64,000 bases of DNA from Variovorax paradoxus (GTDB taxonomy: Bacteria > Pseudomonadota > Gammaproteobacteria > Burkholderiales > Burkholderiaceae_C), in NCBI GenBank assembly GCA_016806145.1, contig CP063166.1, forward strand, positions 6,510,001 to 6,574,000. Direction: 5' to 3'. Below the pieces are notes generated by a model. It was not told the origin of the DNA. It saw only the letters and a program-made list of their open reading frames with translations, and searched no databases. This document shows, in pieces, positions 1 through 7,831 of this stretch (positions are counted from its first letter, which is position 1; every line of letters starts with the position of its first letter). Made by a program: the position numbers and the translations under genes.

Positions 1-1
1 C

Positions 2-897
2 TGGTACGGGCGCAAGTTCCACGCGGGCTCGACGGCCAGCGGCGAGCCCTACGACATGTACGCGATGACGGCGGCCCACAAGACGCTGCCGCTGCCGAGC
101 TACGTGCGCGTGCGCAACCCGGCCAACGGCCGCGAGGCGATCGTGCGCGTGAACGACCGCGGGCCCTTCGTCGACGGCCGCGTCATCGACCTGAGCTACA
201 CGGCCGCGCTCAAGCTCGACCTGCTGCGCGGCGTGGCGCCGGTGGAGATCGAGCGCATCACGAACGAGGACATCCGCACCGGCGCCTGGCGGCGCGGGTC
301 GGACACGATGCTGGCGGCGGCGCCCGCTCCTGCGCCCTCGCCCGCTGCACCGGTCTACGTGCCGCCACCGCCGGTGCCGACCCGCGCGGCCCCCGCGCCG
401 GTGGCCGTGCCCTCGGCCTGGGTCTCGACGGTGGGAACGAACGCGCCCGAGGCGTCGACGATGCCGGTGGCACCGTCGACCCTGGCCGGGCCCGCGCCTG
501 GCGCCGACGACGAGGTCGAGCCGCCGGGACCGCGCCCGCCGATGGTGGTGAACACCTTGCCGCCGCTGGCACCGGCCGCGTCCGCGCCGCCGAGCGGGCC
601 GTCGCCCGCCGCTGTGGCCGCCGCGGCCGCGCTTTCTGGCTGGCCGGGCCCGACACGCCGTCGGCCGGATTTTGGATTCAGCTCGGTGCCTTCCGCGAAC
701 GCGGCGGCGCCGAGACCCTGCGCGCCCAGGCCGCGCGCGGCCTGCCCTCGCTCGCGCCGCAGCTGCGCGTGTTCAGCGAAGCCGGCACGCACCGGCTGCA
801 GGCCGGTCCCTTCGCCTCGCGCGGCGAAGCGGGCGAGGCGGTGTCGCAGGTGCGCGAGAGCCTGCGCATCTCGCCGGTGGTGGTCGAGCGGCGCTGA
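2..897 (+). pseudogene. rlpA: Septal ring lytic transglycosylase RlpA, 3' part, frameshifted
   Basis: The gene enters from the left edge. The first frame encodes a double-psi beta-barrel of the RlpA type (WYGRKFHAG, TASGEPYD, MTAAHKTLPLPS, VNDRGPFVDGRVIDLS), then a long Ala/Pro-rich linker. The expected C-terminal SPOR domain (FWIQLGAF near 670, ending RISPVVVERR before the stop at 895-897) lies in another frame. The reading frame therefore shifts by one base at about 625-640, in a GC-rich run of Ala codons. RlpA is an outer-membrane lipoprotein that cleaves glycan strands lacking stem peptides, and SPOR targets it to the septum. Either the gene is broken or one base is missing from the sequence. 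An uncorrected frame would run on as nonsense to 1285. Confidence 0.85.
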
Positions 898-916
898 GAA
901 GCGCCCGCCGCTGCTC

Positions 917-1378
917 TTATTCGAGCGGCTTGACCGGCGCGGGCACGTGCATCGCGACGTTCATGCGGTTCCACGAATTGATCTGCGCCACCGCGACCGT
1001 GAGCTCGGCGATCTCGAGGTCGCTGAAGGCGGCCTTCAGCGCCTCGTACTCGGCATCGCGCGCATCGTGGCGGTCGGCCATGCGCGTGAGCGATTCGGCC
1101 CAGGCCAGCGCGGCTCGCTCGCGCGCGTCGTAGAAGCTCATCTCGCGCCAGGTCGGGAGGCTGTTGATGCGCTGCCAGCCTTCGCCTTCCTTGCGCAGAT
1201 CGCGCACGTGCATGTCGAGGCAGTAGGCACAGCCGTTGATCTGCGAGACGCGGGCGAACACGAGGTCGACCAGCTTCTTCTCTAGCGTGGTGTTGGCGAT
1301 GGCGGTGTTGACCGACAGCAGGGCCTCGAAGGCCTTGGGCACGGTCTTGAACCAGTTGAGGCGGGGGGTGGTGTTCAT
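917..1378 (-). CDS. Carboxymuconolactone decarboxylase family protein (AhpD-like), ECF41 partner
   Basis: This 153-residue protein belongs to the AhpD/CMD alpha-helical family. The redox or active-site motif C-A-Y-C-L-D-M-H sits at about residue 51, followed by the conserved helices (FYDARERAALAWAESLT, and the ELTVAVAQINSWNRMNVA segment near the end). Such proteins act as small peroxidase or disulfide-reducing enzymes, but the substrate is unknown. The gene lies directly downstream of an ECF41 sigma factor on the same strand and has its own copy of the sigma factor's promoter (1426-1452). CMD-type proteins are the classic neighbours and targets of ECF41 factors. A GGAGA ribosome site precedes the ATG. 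It converges with rlpA across a 19-bp gap. Confidence 0.9.
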   Translation of the reverse strand: MNTTPRLNWFKTVPKAFEALLSVNTAIANTTLEKKLVDLVFARVSQINGCAYCLDMHVRDLRKEGEGWQRINSLPTWREMSFYDARERAALAWAESLTRMADRHDARDAEYEALKAAFSDLEIAELTVAVAQINSWNRMNVAMHVPAPVKPLE

Positions 1379-1425
1379 GGCGCTGTTCTCCAGTGGTTGA
1401 CGATGAAATCGGGATACACACTGAA

Positions 1426-1452
1426 GACGCGCCGGCCCGCCGGCCTGTGACG
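1426..1452 (-). promoter_or_regulatory. ECF41-type promoter of the CMD gene
   Basis: Read on the minus strand this is CGTCACA, 16 nt, CGTC. The GTCACA and CGTC elements and the 16-nt spacer match the promoter of the adjacent sigma gene and the TGTCACA/CGTC consensus known for ECF41. The start codon is about 48 nt downstream of the CGTC element, leaving room for a normal leader with a GGAGA site. Confidence 0.75.
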
Positions 1453-1468
1453 CGAAGTCCGAAAAAAA

Positions 1469-2362
1469 TCAGCGCGCGAAGGCCGCGGCGATGCGCGCGA
1501 GCTTGTCGGGATTGCGCTGCGCGCGCACGCGTGCGATGCGGTCGCCGTCGAACTCGAAGGTCTGGGCCGACTCGAGCACGCCGCCGATGAAGCGCAGCAG
1601 GCCCGGCTCGCCGTTGAGGTCGACCAGCTCGGTGCGCACGCTGCGTTCCGGCTCGCCGCCCGCGTGGCGCCGCTGCACGGCGAAATAGAGCTGCGCGATG
1701 CGGCGCGCGCCGACCAGCCCGTGCGTGAAGGTCTGGACCTTGCCGCCGCCGTCGCCGACCAGCTCGGCCTCCTCGGTGAAGAAGGCCTCGAGCTCGCGCA
1801 CGCTGCCCTTCGCCGAGGCCTCGGCGAAGCTGCGCAGCAGCCGCATCTGGGTCTCGCGCGAGACGCGGTAGCGCGGCCGCCCTTCCTGCACCTGGGTCTT
1901 GGCGCGATGCACGAGCTGGCGGCAGGCGGCCTCGCTCTTGCCGAGCATGCGCGCGATCTCGTCGTAGTCGGTGTCGAACACCTCGCGCAGCAGGAAGGCC
2001 GCGCGCGCCTCGGGCGCCAGCCGCTCGAGCACGGCCAGGAAGGCCACCGAGACGTCGTCGGCGCGCTCGAGCATCTGCTCGGGCGTGACCGGCGACTCGG
2101 TGAGCATGGGCTCGGGCATCCAGTGGCCGCTGTAGTGCTCGCGCTGCACCTTGGCCGCGCGCAGCCGATCGATGGAGAGCCGGGTCACGACCGTGACCAG
2201 CCAGGCCTCGGTGCTGTCGAGCGCCTCGGTGGCGGTTTCGTGCCAGCGCAGCCAGGCGTCCTGCACGACCTCCTCGGCCTCGGCCACGGAACCGAGCATG
2301 CGGTAGGCGATGCCCTGCAGGCGCGGGCGGTGGCGGTCGAAGGCGAGGGTGGCGGCGTCCAT
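1469..2362 (-). CDS. ECF41-family RNA polymerase sigma factor (SigJ-like, SnoaL-like C-terminal domain)
   Basis: This 297-residue sigma-70-family factor has region 2 near residues 10-75 (RLQGIAYRMLGS, AEEVVQDAWLRW) and region 4 near 110-160 (ARAAFLLREVF, YDEIARMLGKSEAACRQLVHRA). A roughly 120-residue SnoaL-like extension follows. The linker GHWMPEPM and the C-terminal motifs DGGGKV and NPDKL are those described for ECF41, where the extension replaces an anti-sigma factor and tunes activity. There is no anti-sigma gene nearby. The downstream CMD gene is the likely target. The TGTCACA/CGTC promoter at 2371-2397 indicates autoregulation. The ATG at 2362 is the family start and lies only about 9 nt from the CGTC element, so this transcript would be nearly leaderless. 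Confidence 0.93.
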   Translation of the reverse strand: MDAATLAFDRHRPRLQGIAYRMLGSVAEAEEVVQDAWLRWHETATEALDSTEAWLVTVVTRLSIDRLRAAKVQREHYSGHWMPEPMLTESPVTPEQMLERADDVSVAFLAVLERLAPEARAAFLLREVFDTDYDEIARMLGKSEAACRQLVHRAKTQVQEGRPRYRVSRETQMRLLRSFAEASAKGSVRELEAFFTEEAELVGDGGGKVQTFTHGLVGARRIAQLYFAVQRRHAGGEPERSVRTELVDLNGEPGLLRFIGGVLESAQTFEFDGDRIARVRAQRNPDKLARIAAAFAR

Positions 2363-2370
2363 GGAAGCAA

Positions 2371-2397
2371 GACGGCTGGCGTTGCCGGTTTGTGACA
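2371..2397 (-). promoter_or_regulatory. ECF41 autoregulatory promoter
   Basis: On the minus strand the sequence is TGTCACA, 16-nt spacer, CGTC. This is a perfect ECF41-type promoter with the same spacing as the one before the CMD gene. The CGTC is 9 nt from the sigma factor ATG. Confidence 0.78.
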
Positions 2398-2407
2398 GGG
2401 GCGCCCC

Positions 2408-2440
2408 AAAAAAAATCGCCCCGGCGTGCGGGGCGATTTT
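2408..2440 (-). terminator. Rho-independent terminator of the ferritin-like gene
   Basis: Eleven-base arms (AAAATCGCCCC / GGGGCGATTTT) around a 7-nt loop end in an eight-T run on the minus strand, 13 bp after the stop codon of the ferritin-like gene. Confidence 0.88.
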
Positions 2441-2453
2441 CTGCGGTCCTGGT

Positions 2454-3311
2454 TTACGCGCCCTGGTATTCGGGCTTGGGGCCGAGGCTGGCCGCCAGTT
2501 CCTTGCGGTAGCGGTTCAGTTCCTGGACCGTCTTGAAGCTGCGGTTCATCAGCAGGCTCAGGTTGTGCAGGATGCGCTCGCCGACCTTGGTTTCCCAGAC
2601 GGCGTCGAACTTGATCTGCTTGTCGAGCCAGTGCTCGAGCCAGTCCGGATCGGGCATGCGGCTCTGGATCGTGTCGTTCGGGAACAGCGCCTTGTTCACA
2701 TGCAGGTTGGTCGGATGCAACGCCTGGGCGGTGCGCCGGGCGCTCGCCATCAGCACGCCGACCTTGGTGAAGGCCGAACGGGCCTCGTCGCCGAACTTCT
2801 CGAGCGCGCGCTTCATGTAGCGCAGGTAGGCGCCGCCGTGACGGGCTTCGTCCTGGCTCAGCGTGGTGTAGATGTGCTTGATGACCGGCTCGGTGTGCCA
2901 CTGGGCGGCACGGCGGTACCAGTGGTTGAGGCGGATCTCGCCGCAGAAGTGCAGCATCAGGGTTTCGAGCGGGGGCGCCGGGTCGAAGTCGAAGCGCACC
3001 TCGTGCAGCTCGGCCTCGGTGGGGGCGTGCTGGGGGCTGAAGCGCTTGAGGTACTCCATGAGCACCAGCGAGTGCTTCTGCTCCTCGAAGAACCAGATCG
3101 ACATGAAAGCGGAAAAATCGCTATCGTGGCGGTTGTCGCGCAGGAACATCTCGGTGGCCGGCAGCGCCGCCCACTCCGTGATGGCGTTCATCTTGATGGT
3201 TTGCGCCTGCTCTTCGGACAGCAGCGAAGCGTCGAACGACTGCCACGGGATGTCCTTGTCCATGTCCCAGCGGACGGATTCGAGCTGTCTGAAGAGTTCC
3301 GGATAGAGCAT
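2454..3311 (-). CDS. Ferritin-like / acyl-ACP-desaturase-like di-iron protein
   Basis: This 285-residue helical protein carries the two Glu/Asp-x-x-His pairs of a di-iron four-helix bundle: EEQKH at about residue 76 and DEARH at about 154, with further Glu residues at E54 (ATEMF) and E125 (GEIRLNHW). The pattern resembles soluble acyl-ACP desaturases and related ferritin-like oxidases more than storage ferritins. No signal peptide or membrane segment is visible, so it should be cytoplasmic. It is a single-gene unit ending in a strong terminator. The substrate cannot be told from the sequence. Desaturase, N-oxygenase or a general oxidase are all possible. Confidence 0.8.
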   Translation of the reverse strand: MLYPELFRQLESVRWDMDKDIPWQSFDASLLSEEQAQTIKMNAITEWAALPATEMFLRDNRHDSDFSAFMSIWFFEEQKHSLVLMEYLKRFSPQHAPTEAELHEVRFDFDPAPPLETLMLHFCGEIRLNHWYRRAAQWHTEPVIKHIYTTLSQDEARHGGAYLRYMKRALEKFGDEARSAFTKVGVLMASARRTAQALHPTNLHVNKALFPNDTIQSRMPDPDWLEHWLDKQIKFDAVWETKVGERILHNLSLLMNRSFKTVQELNRYRKELAASLGPKPEYQGA

Positions 3312-3441
3312 CTATATCTTTCTAAGGCCGCCGATTTTAAACGGCACGTTTGGCGCATCCATGACAGGCGCGCGATGATGCGGATACGTGCGCCGTCGCG
3401 GCACGGATGCGCCCCCCCTTTTTGTGAACCAGGAGCCCGCC

Positions 3442-4074
3442 ATGCGAACCCCCACCCCATTGTCGGTCCCGATGCTCGGTATGTCGGCAATGGCCCTGAT
3501 GGCCGGCCTGTTGACCGCCACGGCACCGGCCTTCGCCCAGCAACCCGCGGCACCCGCGCCGGCTGCCGCGCCCCAGGCCGCGGCAGGCTGCCCCGCCATA
3601 CTGCAACACACCTTCCCGCGGCTGCAGGACGAGAAACCACAGTCGCTGTGCCAGTACTCGGGCAAGGTGGTGCTGGTGGTCAACACCGCCAGCTTCTGCG
3701 GCTTCACGCCGCAGTACAAGGGACTGGAGGCCCTCGACAACAAGTACCGCGCGCGCGGGCTGGTGGTGCTGGGCTTCCCGTCGAACGATTTCGCCCAGGA
3801 ATCGGCGTCGAACAAGGAGATCGCCGACTTCTGCGAAAGCACTTTCGGCGTGAAATTCCCGATGTTCGGCAAGTCCTCCGTGCGCGGCTCGGACGCCAAC
3901 CCGCTGTTCAAGCAGCTGGCCCAGGCCTCGGGCACGACGCCCAAATGGAACTTCTACAAGTACCTGATCGGCCGCGACGGCAAGGTGGTGCAGGCCTGGT
4001 CGAGCATGACGGCGCCCGACGAGAACGCCTTCATCTCGATCATCGAGAAGCAGTTGGCGGCCAATCCGGGCTGA
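3442..4074 (+). CDS. Glutathione peroxidase family protein, exported
   Basis: The 210-residue protein starts with a signal peptide (hydrophobic MSAMALMAGLLTATAPAFA, cleavage after AFA) and an Ala/Pro-rich linker, so it acts in the periplasm. The peroxidase fold follows, with the peroxidatic cysteine in NTASFCGFTPQ, the Gln-bearing loop GFPSNDFAQES (usually GFPCNQFGGQE) and the conserved Trp in KWNFYKYL. It is a Cys rather than selenocysteine enzyme and probably uses thioredoxin-like donors. The ATG at 3442 has an AGGAG site 6-10 nt upstream. An in-frame upstream ATG at 3388 lacks one and would bury the signal peptide. The gene stands alone, divergent from the ferritin-like gene. Confidence 0.9.
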   Translation: MRTPTPLSVPMLGMSAMALMAGLLTATAPAFAQQPAAPAPAAAPQAAAGCPAILQHTFPRLQDEKPQSLCQYSGKVVLVVNTASFCGFTPQYKGLEALDNKYRARGLVVLGFPSNDFAQESASNKEIADFCESTFGVKFPMFGKSSVRGSDANPLFKQLAQASGTTPKWNFYKYLIGRDGKVVQAWSSMTAPDENAFISIIEKQLAANPG

Positions 4075-4127
4075 AGCCGGTAAGTTGGCACCCGCGCTCA
4101 AAACCTAAACTGATCAGTTCACACGGC

Positions 4128-4159
4128 GACGTATCGGTAATATTATTTACCGATGCGTC
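4128..4159. promoter_or_regulatory. Large interrupted palindrome, probable operator
   Basis: GACG-N-ATCGGTAA (4128-4140) and TTACCGAT-N-CGTC (4147-4159) form 13-bp arms with 12 matches around the AT-rich spacer TATTAT. The symmetry suggests a dimeric regulator site for the downstream operon. No regulator gene in the window is an obvious owner. Confidence 0.6.
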
Positions 4160-4166
4160 AATCAGA

Positions 4167-4186
4167 TTGTGAACGGATCGTCACAA
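4167..4186. promoter_or_regulatory. Second inverted repeat TTGTGA-N8-TCACAA
   Basis: Perfect 6-bp arms separated by 8 bp lie 8 bp after the larger palindrome. The shape resembles a weak CRP/FNR-type or other dimer site. The regulator is unknown. Confidence 0.4.
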
Positions 4187-4400
4187 ACGCTTACCACTGC
4201 GGTGGGAACCGTGCGGCAAAGTCTTCGCTCATAACTCGCGTGGGCAGTGAATGCCCCACGGTTTTCATGTTGCGAGGTCTTCCGGGCGCTTGCCGTCCGG
4301 TCGAAATCCCGAGGCGATTCTTCTCCTCCTCCCTCCCTCCCTCCTTCGCGTCGGGGCGCCTCGCAGCATTTTTGTCTTCCAGCCAACCCGGGGCGGTGCC

Positions 4401-5717
4401 ATGAAGCCGCCGACCCGGGTCGCCATCGTCGGCGCCGGCATCTCGGGACTGGCCGCGGCCCACGCGCTGCGCGACTCGGCCCACATCACCCTCTTCGAAG
4501 CCAGTGACTACTTCGGTGGTCACGCCCACACGGCCACGGTCACGCTGCCGACGTCGCCCGGCTCGGGCGAACGCGTCGCGCACGGCGTCGACACCGGCTT
4601 CCTGGTCTACAACGACCGCACCTACCCCGAGCTGATCCGCCTGTTCGCCGACCTGGGCGTGGCGACCGCCGACTCGGACATGTCGTTCTCGGTCCAGGCC
4701 ACGCGGCCCGGCGGCGGCCGGCTCGAATGGAGCGGCAGCAGCCTCGCGACCGTGTTCGCGCAGCGCCGCAACCTCGTCGACCCGCGCTTCCTCGGCATGC
4801 TGGCCGACCTGATGCGCTTCAACCGGCTGACCACGCGCATCGCGCTCGCCGGCACCGAGGGCGAACTGGCACAGCCGCTGGGCGACTTCCTCGATGCCCA
4901 CCGCTTCGGCCCGGCGTTTCGCGACTGGTATTTCCTGCCGATGATGGCGTGCATCTGGAGCTGCCCAACCGCGCAGATGCTGGCCTTCCCGGTCGCGACC
5001 ATGATCCGCTTCTGCCACAACCACGGCCTGATCCAGATCGCCAACCGGCCGCAGTGGCGCACCGTGCGCGGCGGCTCGCAGCGCTACGTCGAGAAGATCG
5101 TCGCGGGCCTGTCCGATGCGCGCCTGAACACGCCGGTGCGGCGCATCGAGCGCGACGCCGACGGCGTGCGCATCGCCACCGACGCCGGCACCGAGGCCTT
5201 CGACCACCTGGTGCTCGCCACCCATTCCGACCAGGCCCTGGCGCTGCTGGCCGAGCCCAGCCCCGCCGAGGCCGCGGTGCTCGGCGCCATCCGCTACCAG
5301 CCGAACCACGCGGTGCTGCACACCGACGCCTCGGTGCTGCCCGAGCGGCCCTCCGCCTGGGCGGCCTGGAACTACCAGCGCGCGGACGGCGCGCGGGAAT
5401 CGGGCGGGGTCTGCCTGCACTACCTGCTCAACAAGCTGCAACCGCTGCCCTGGTCGCAACCGGTGATCGTTTCACTGAATCCGGTTCGCGAGATCGCGCG
5501 TAGTGAGGTCATGGCCGAATACGACTACGCCCACCCGGTGCTCGATCTCGCAGCGATCGAGGCCCAGTCGCGGGTGCCCGCGCTGCAGGGACGGCAACGC
5601 ACCTGGTTCGCGGGTGCCTGGATGGGCTACGGCTTCCACGAGGACGGCCTGAAGGCCGGCCTGGCCGCGGCCCGCGGCCTGCAGGCGCAGCTGGCGACCG
5701 GGAAAGCCGCCCCATGA
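4401..5717 (+). CDS. NAD(P)/FAD-dependent oxidoreductase (COG2907, amine-oxidase-like)
   Basis: This 438-residue flavoprotein opens with a Rossmann FAD motif (VAIVGAGISGLAAAHAL) followed by an acidic dinucleotide end (LFEASDYFGGHAHT). It contains typical amine-oxidase-family segments (GVDTGFLVYNDRTYP, MMACIWSCPTAQM, YQPNHAVLHTD) and a C-terminal FAD-closing motif (WFAGAWMGYGFHEDGLKAG). It is the first gene of a tightly coupled trio: its TGA overlaps the next ATG as ATGA. In many proteobacteria this trio sits in light- or oxidative-stress-controlled loci that alter membrane fatty acids. A desaturase-like role on a methylated acyl chain is plausible but unproven. The ATG at 4401 is the family start, and longer frames upstream are non-homologous. 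Confidence 0.9.
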   Translation: MKPPTRVAIVGAGISGLAAAHALRDSAHITLFEASDYFGGHAHTATVTLPTSPGSGERVAHGVDTGFLVYNDRTYPELIRLFADLGVATADSDMSFSVQATRPGGGRLEWSGSSLATVFAQRRNLVDPRFLGMLADLMRFNRLTTRIALAGTEGELAQPLGDFLDAHRFGPAFRDWYFLPMMACIWSCPTAQMLAFPVATMIRFCHNHGLIQIANRPQWRTVRGGSQRYVEKIVAGLSDARLNTPVRRIERDADGVRIATDAGTEAFDHLVLATHSDQALALLAEPSPAEAAVLGAIRYQPNHAVLHTDASVLPERPSAWAAWNYQRADGARESGGVCLHYLLNKLQPLPWSQPVIVSLNPVREIARSEVMAEYDYAHPVLDLAAIEAQSRVPALQGRQRTWFAGAWMGYGFHEDGLKAGLAAARGLQAQLATGKAAP

Positions 5718-6517
5718 CCACGGCGGGGCCGTTGCCGCTGATCGGCTTCGGCGAGGTCCGGCATGCGCGGCTGCGCCCGGCCCGCAATGCCTTCGCCTAT
5801 CCCACCTTCTTCCTGCTGCTGCCGATGCGCGCCCTGCGCCGCGACGGCAGTCCGGCGCTCGCGTTCAACCGCCGCGGCGCGCTGTCCTTCCACGACGTCG
5901 ACCATGGCGACGGCCGCGCGCCCGATGCCGGCGGCGCGCTGGCCTGGCTCGACGAGCTGCTGGCCTCGCACGGCATCGACGACGCCGACGGCGAGGCCTG
6001 GCTGCACTGCTACCCGCGGGTGTTCGGCTACACCTTCAAGCCGGTCAGCTTCTGGTACTGCCACGACCGCATGGGCGCGCTGCGCGCGATCGTGGTCGAG
6101 GTCAACAACACCTTCGGCGAGCGCCACTGCTACCTGCTCGACCGGCCGGCCTACGGCCCCGAGCTGCGCGCGACCAAGGCCTTCCACGTCTCGCCGTTCT
6201 GCCGCATCGACGGCAGCTACCGCTTCCGCTTCTTCACCGACGACGAACGCACGCGCACGCTGGTGCGCATCGACCACGACGACGCCGACGGCCCGCTGCT
6301 GCAGACCAGCGTCGGCGGCGAACTCCAGGCGCTCGACGCGGCCAGCCTGCGGCGCGCGCTCTGGCGCTACCCCGCCATGACGCTGGGCCTGATCGCGCGC
6401 ATCCACTGGCAGGCCGCGCGGCTGTGGCTCAAGCGCGTGCCCTTCGTCCACAAGCCGGCCCCGCCGCTTCATTCCGTGTCGCGCGGCGAGCCGCGCCAGC
6501 CGCAGGCGAATCCATGA
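5714..6517 (+). CDS. DUF1365 domain-containing protein
   Basis: This 267-residue protein spans the DUF1365 family (COG3496). Recognisable segments include a start with GFGEVRHARLRP and NAFAYPTFFLLLPM, then CYPRVFGYTFKPVSFWYCHD, VEVNNTFGERHCYLL and KAFHVSPFCRIDGSYRF. The biochemical role is not established. The family is almost always linked to a cyclopropane-synthase-like methyltransferase and the COG2907 flavoprotein, which implies a step in fatty-acyl modification. Both junctions are ATGA overlaps (5714-5717 and 6514-6517), so translation of the three genes is coupled. Confidence 0.9.
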   Translation: MTTAGPLPLIGFGEVRHARLRPARNAFAYPTFFLLLPMRALRRDGSPALAFNRRGALSFHDVDHGDGRAPDAGGALAWLDELLASHGIDDADGEAWLHCYPRVFGYTFKPVSFWYCHDRMGALRAIVVEVNNTFGERHCYLLDRPAYGPELRATKAFHVSPFCRIDGSYRFRFFTDDERTRTLVRIDHDDADGPLLQTSVGGELQALDAASLRRALWRYPAMTLGLIARIHWQAARLWLKRVPFVHKPAPPLHSVSRGEPRQPQANP

Positions 6518-7758
6518 CCCCGACGACGACCACTGCCGACTCGCCCGCCTCGGGCTTCCACCTGCCGCAGGACGCGCCGCGCGCGGCCCGCAGCGTGCTG
6601 CGCCTGCTGCAACGCCTGGCGCACGGCTCGCTGACCGTGCGGCTGCCCGACGACTCGGTGCGCCACTTCGGCGCCGCGCCGGGCGAGGGCCCGACCGCCT
6701 CGCTCACGCTGCGCAACTGGACGGTCTGCAGCGCCGCGCTGAAGTCGGGCGACATCGGCTTCGCCGAGAGCTACATCGCGGGCGACTGGACCACGCCGAA
6801 TCTGGTCGAGCTGCTGCGCGTGTTCGTGGCGAACCGGCGCGCGATCGAGAACGTGTTCTACGGCAGCTGGACCGGCCGCCTGCTCTACCGCCTGCGCCAC
6901 CTGCTGCTGAACCGCAACAGCAGGACCGGCAGCGCTCGCAACATCCAGGCGCACTACGACCTGGGCAATGCCTTCTACGAACTCTGGCTCGACGAGACGA
7001 TGAACTACTCGTCGGCCTGGTTCGAGGGCGACCTGACGCGGCCGATGCCCGAGGCGCAGCACGCCAAGGTGCGGCGCGCGCTCCAGATGACGGGCGTGCG
7101 TCCCGGCGACCGGGTGCTCGAGATCGGCTGCGGCTGGGGCGCGCTGGCCGAGAAGGCCGCGACCGAATTCGGCGCCGCCGTGACCGGCGTGACGCTCTCG
7201 CACGAGCAGCTCGCCCACGCGCGCCAGCGCACCGAGGGCCTGCCGGTCGACCTGCGGCTGCAGGACTACCGCGACATCGGCCGGACCACCGGCGACGCGC
7301 CCTTCGATGCGATCTGCTCGATCGAGATGGTCGAGGCCGTGGGCCGCGAATACTGGCCGACCTACTTCGCGAGCGTGAGCCGGCTGCTCAAGCCGGGCGG
7401 GCGCGCCTGCATCCAGAGCATCGTGATCGACGACGCTCTGTTCGAGCGCTACGTGGACGCCACCGACTTCATCCAGCAGTACATCTTCCCGGGCGGCTGC
7501 TTGCCCTGCCCGCGCGAGTTCCGGCGCGCCGCCGAGGCCGCGGGGCTGGAAGTGGTCGACGAATTCGCCTTCGGCGCCGACTACGCCGAGACGCTGCGGC
7601 GCTGGCGCGAGCGCTTCCTGGCGCAGCGCGCCCAGGTGCTGCAGCTCGGCTTCGACGAGCGCTTCATGCGGATCTGGGAGTTCTACCTGGCCTACTGCGA
7701 GGCGGCCTTCGCCGAGCGCAGCATCGACGTGGTGCAGTACACGCTGCGCAAGCCCTGA
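6514..7758 (+). CDS. Cyclopropane-fatty-acyl-phospholipid synthase family SAM methyltransferase
   Basis: This 414-residue protein has an N-terminal lipid-binding part (to about residue 130) and a Rossmann methyltransferase domain. The entry signature is YDLGNAFYELWLDETMNYSSAWF, the SAM-binding loop is VLEIGCGWGALAEKAA, and IEMVEAVG and YIFPGGCLP follow as in CfaS enzymes. It would transfer a methyl or methylene group from SAM to the double bond of a phospholipid acyl chain. With the two preceding genes it could make methylated or furan-type fatty acids rather than plain cyclopropane chains. The start at 6514 is set by the ATGA overlap. A strong terminator follows at 7774. Confidence 0.9.
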   Translation: MTPTTTTADSPASGFHLPQDAPRAARSVLRLLQRLAHGSLTVRLPDDSVRHFGAAPGEGPTASLTLRNWTVCSAALKSGDIGFAESYIAGDWTTPNLVELLRVFVANRRAIENVFYGSWTGRLLYRLRHLLLNRNSRTGSARNIQAHYDLGNAFYELWLDETMNYSSAWFEGDLTRPMPEAQHAKVRRALQMTGVRPGDRVLEIGCGWGALAEKAATEFGAAVTGVTLSHEQLAHARQRTEGLPVDLRLQDYRDIGRTTGDAPFDAICSIEMVEAVGREYWPTYFASVSRLLKPGGRACIQSIVIDDALFERYVDATDFIQQYIFPGGCLPCPREFRRAAEAAGLEVVDEFAFGADYAETLRRWRERFLAQRAQVLQLGFDERFMRIWEFYLAYCEAAFAERSIDVVQYTLRKP

Positions 7759-7773
7759 GGTCGGGCCAACGAC

Positions 7774-7799
7774 AAAAAAGCGCCGGAAGGCGCTTTTTT
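7774..7799. terminator. Bidirectional rho-independent terminator
   Basis: AAAAAAGCGCC, GGAA loop, GGCGCTTTTTT is a perfect 11-bp stem with T-runs on both strands. It sits between the convergent methyltransferase and glutathione transferase genes. Confidence 0.92.
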
Positions 7800-7831
7800 C
7801 ATGGGCGAACGCGGTTCAGCCGCTCGGCGGC

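Larger units (their letters stand above)
4075..4400 (+). other. Regulatory intergenic region before the lipid-modification operon
   Basis: These 326 bp contain no convincing gene. They hold the two inverted repeats listed separately and a pyrimidine-rich stretch (CTCC repeats at 4319-4346) just before the coding start. The promoter of the FAD oxidoreductase operon should lie here. No clear sigma-70 hexamer pair is visible. Confidence 0.6.

Noticed and set aside
4319..4346. CTCC-rich tract as a regulatory microsatellite
   Set aside because: It is a short pyrimidine run before the start codon with no dyad or known binding pattern. Left as composition only.
4191..5459. 422-codon minus-strand frame opposite the FAD oxidoreductase
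   Set aside because: It is antisense to a gene with clear FAD motifs and shows only compositional bias.
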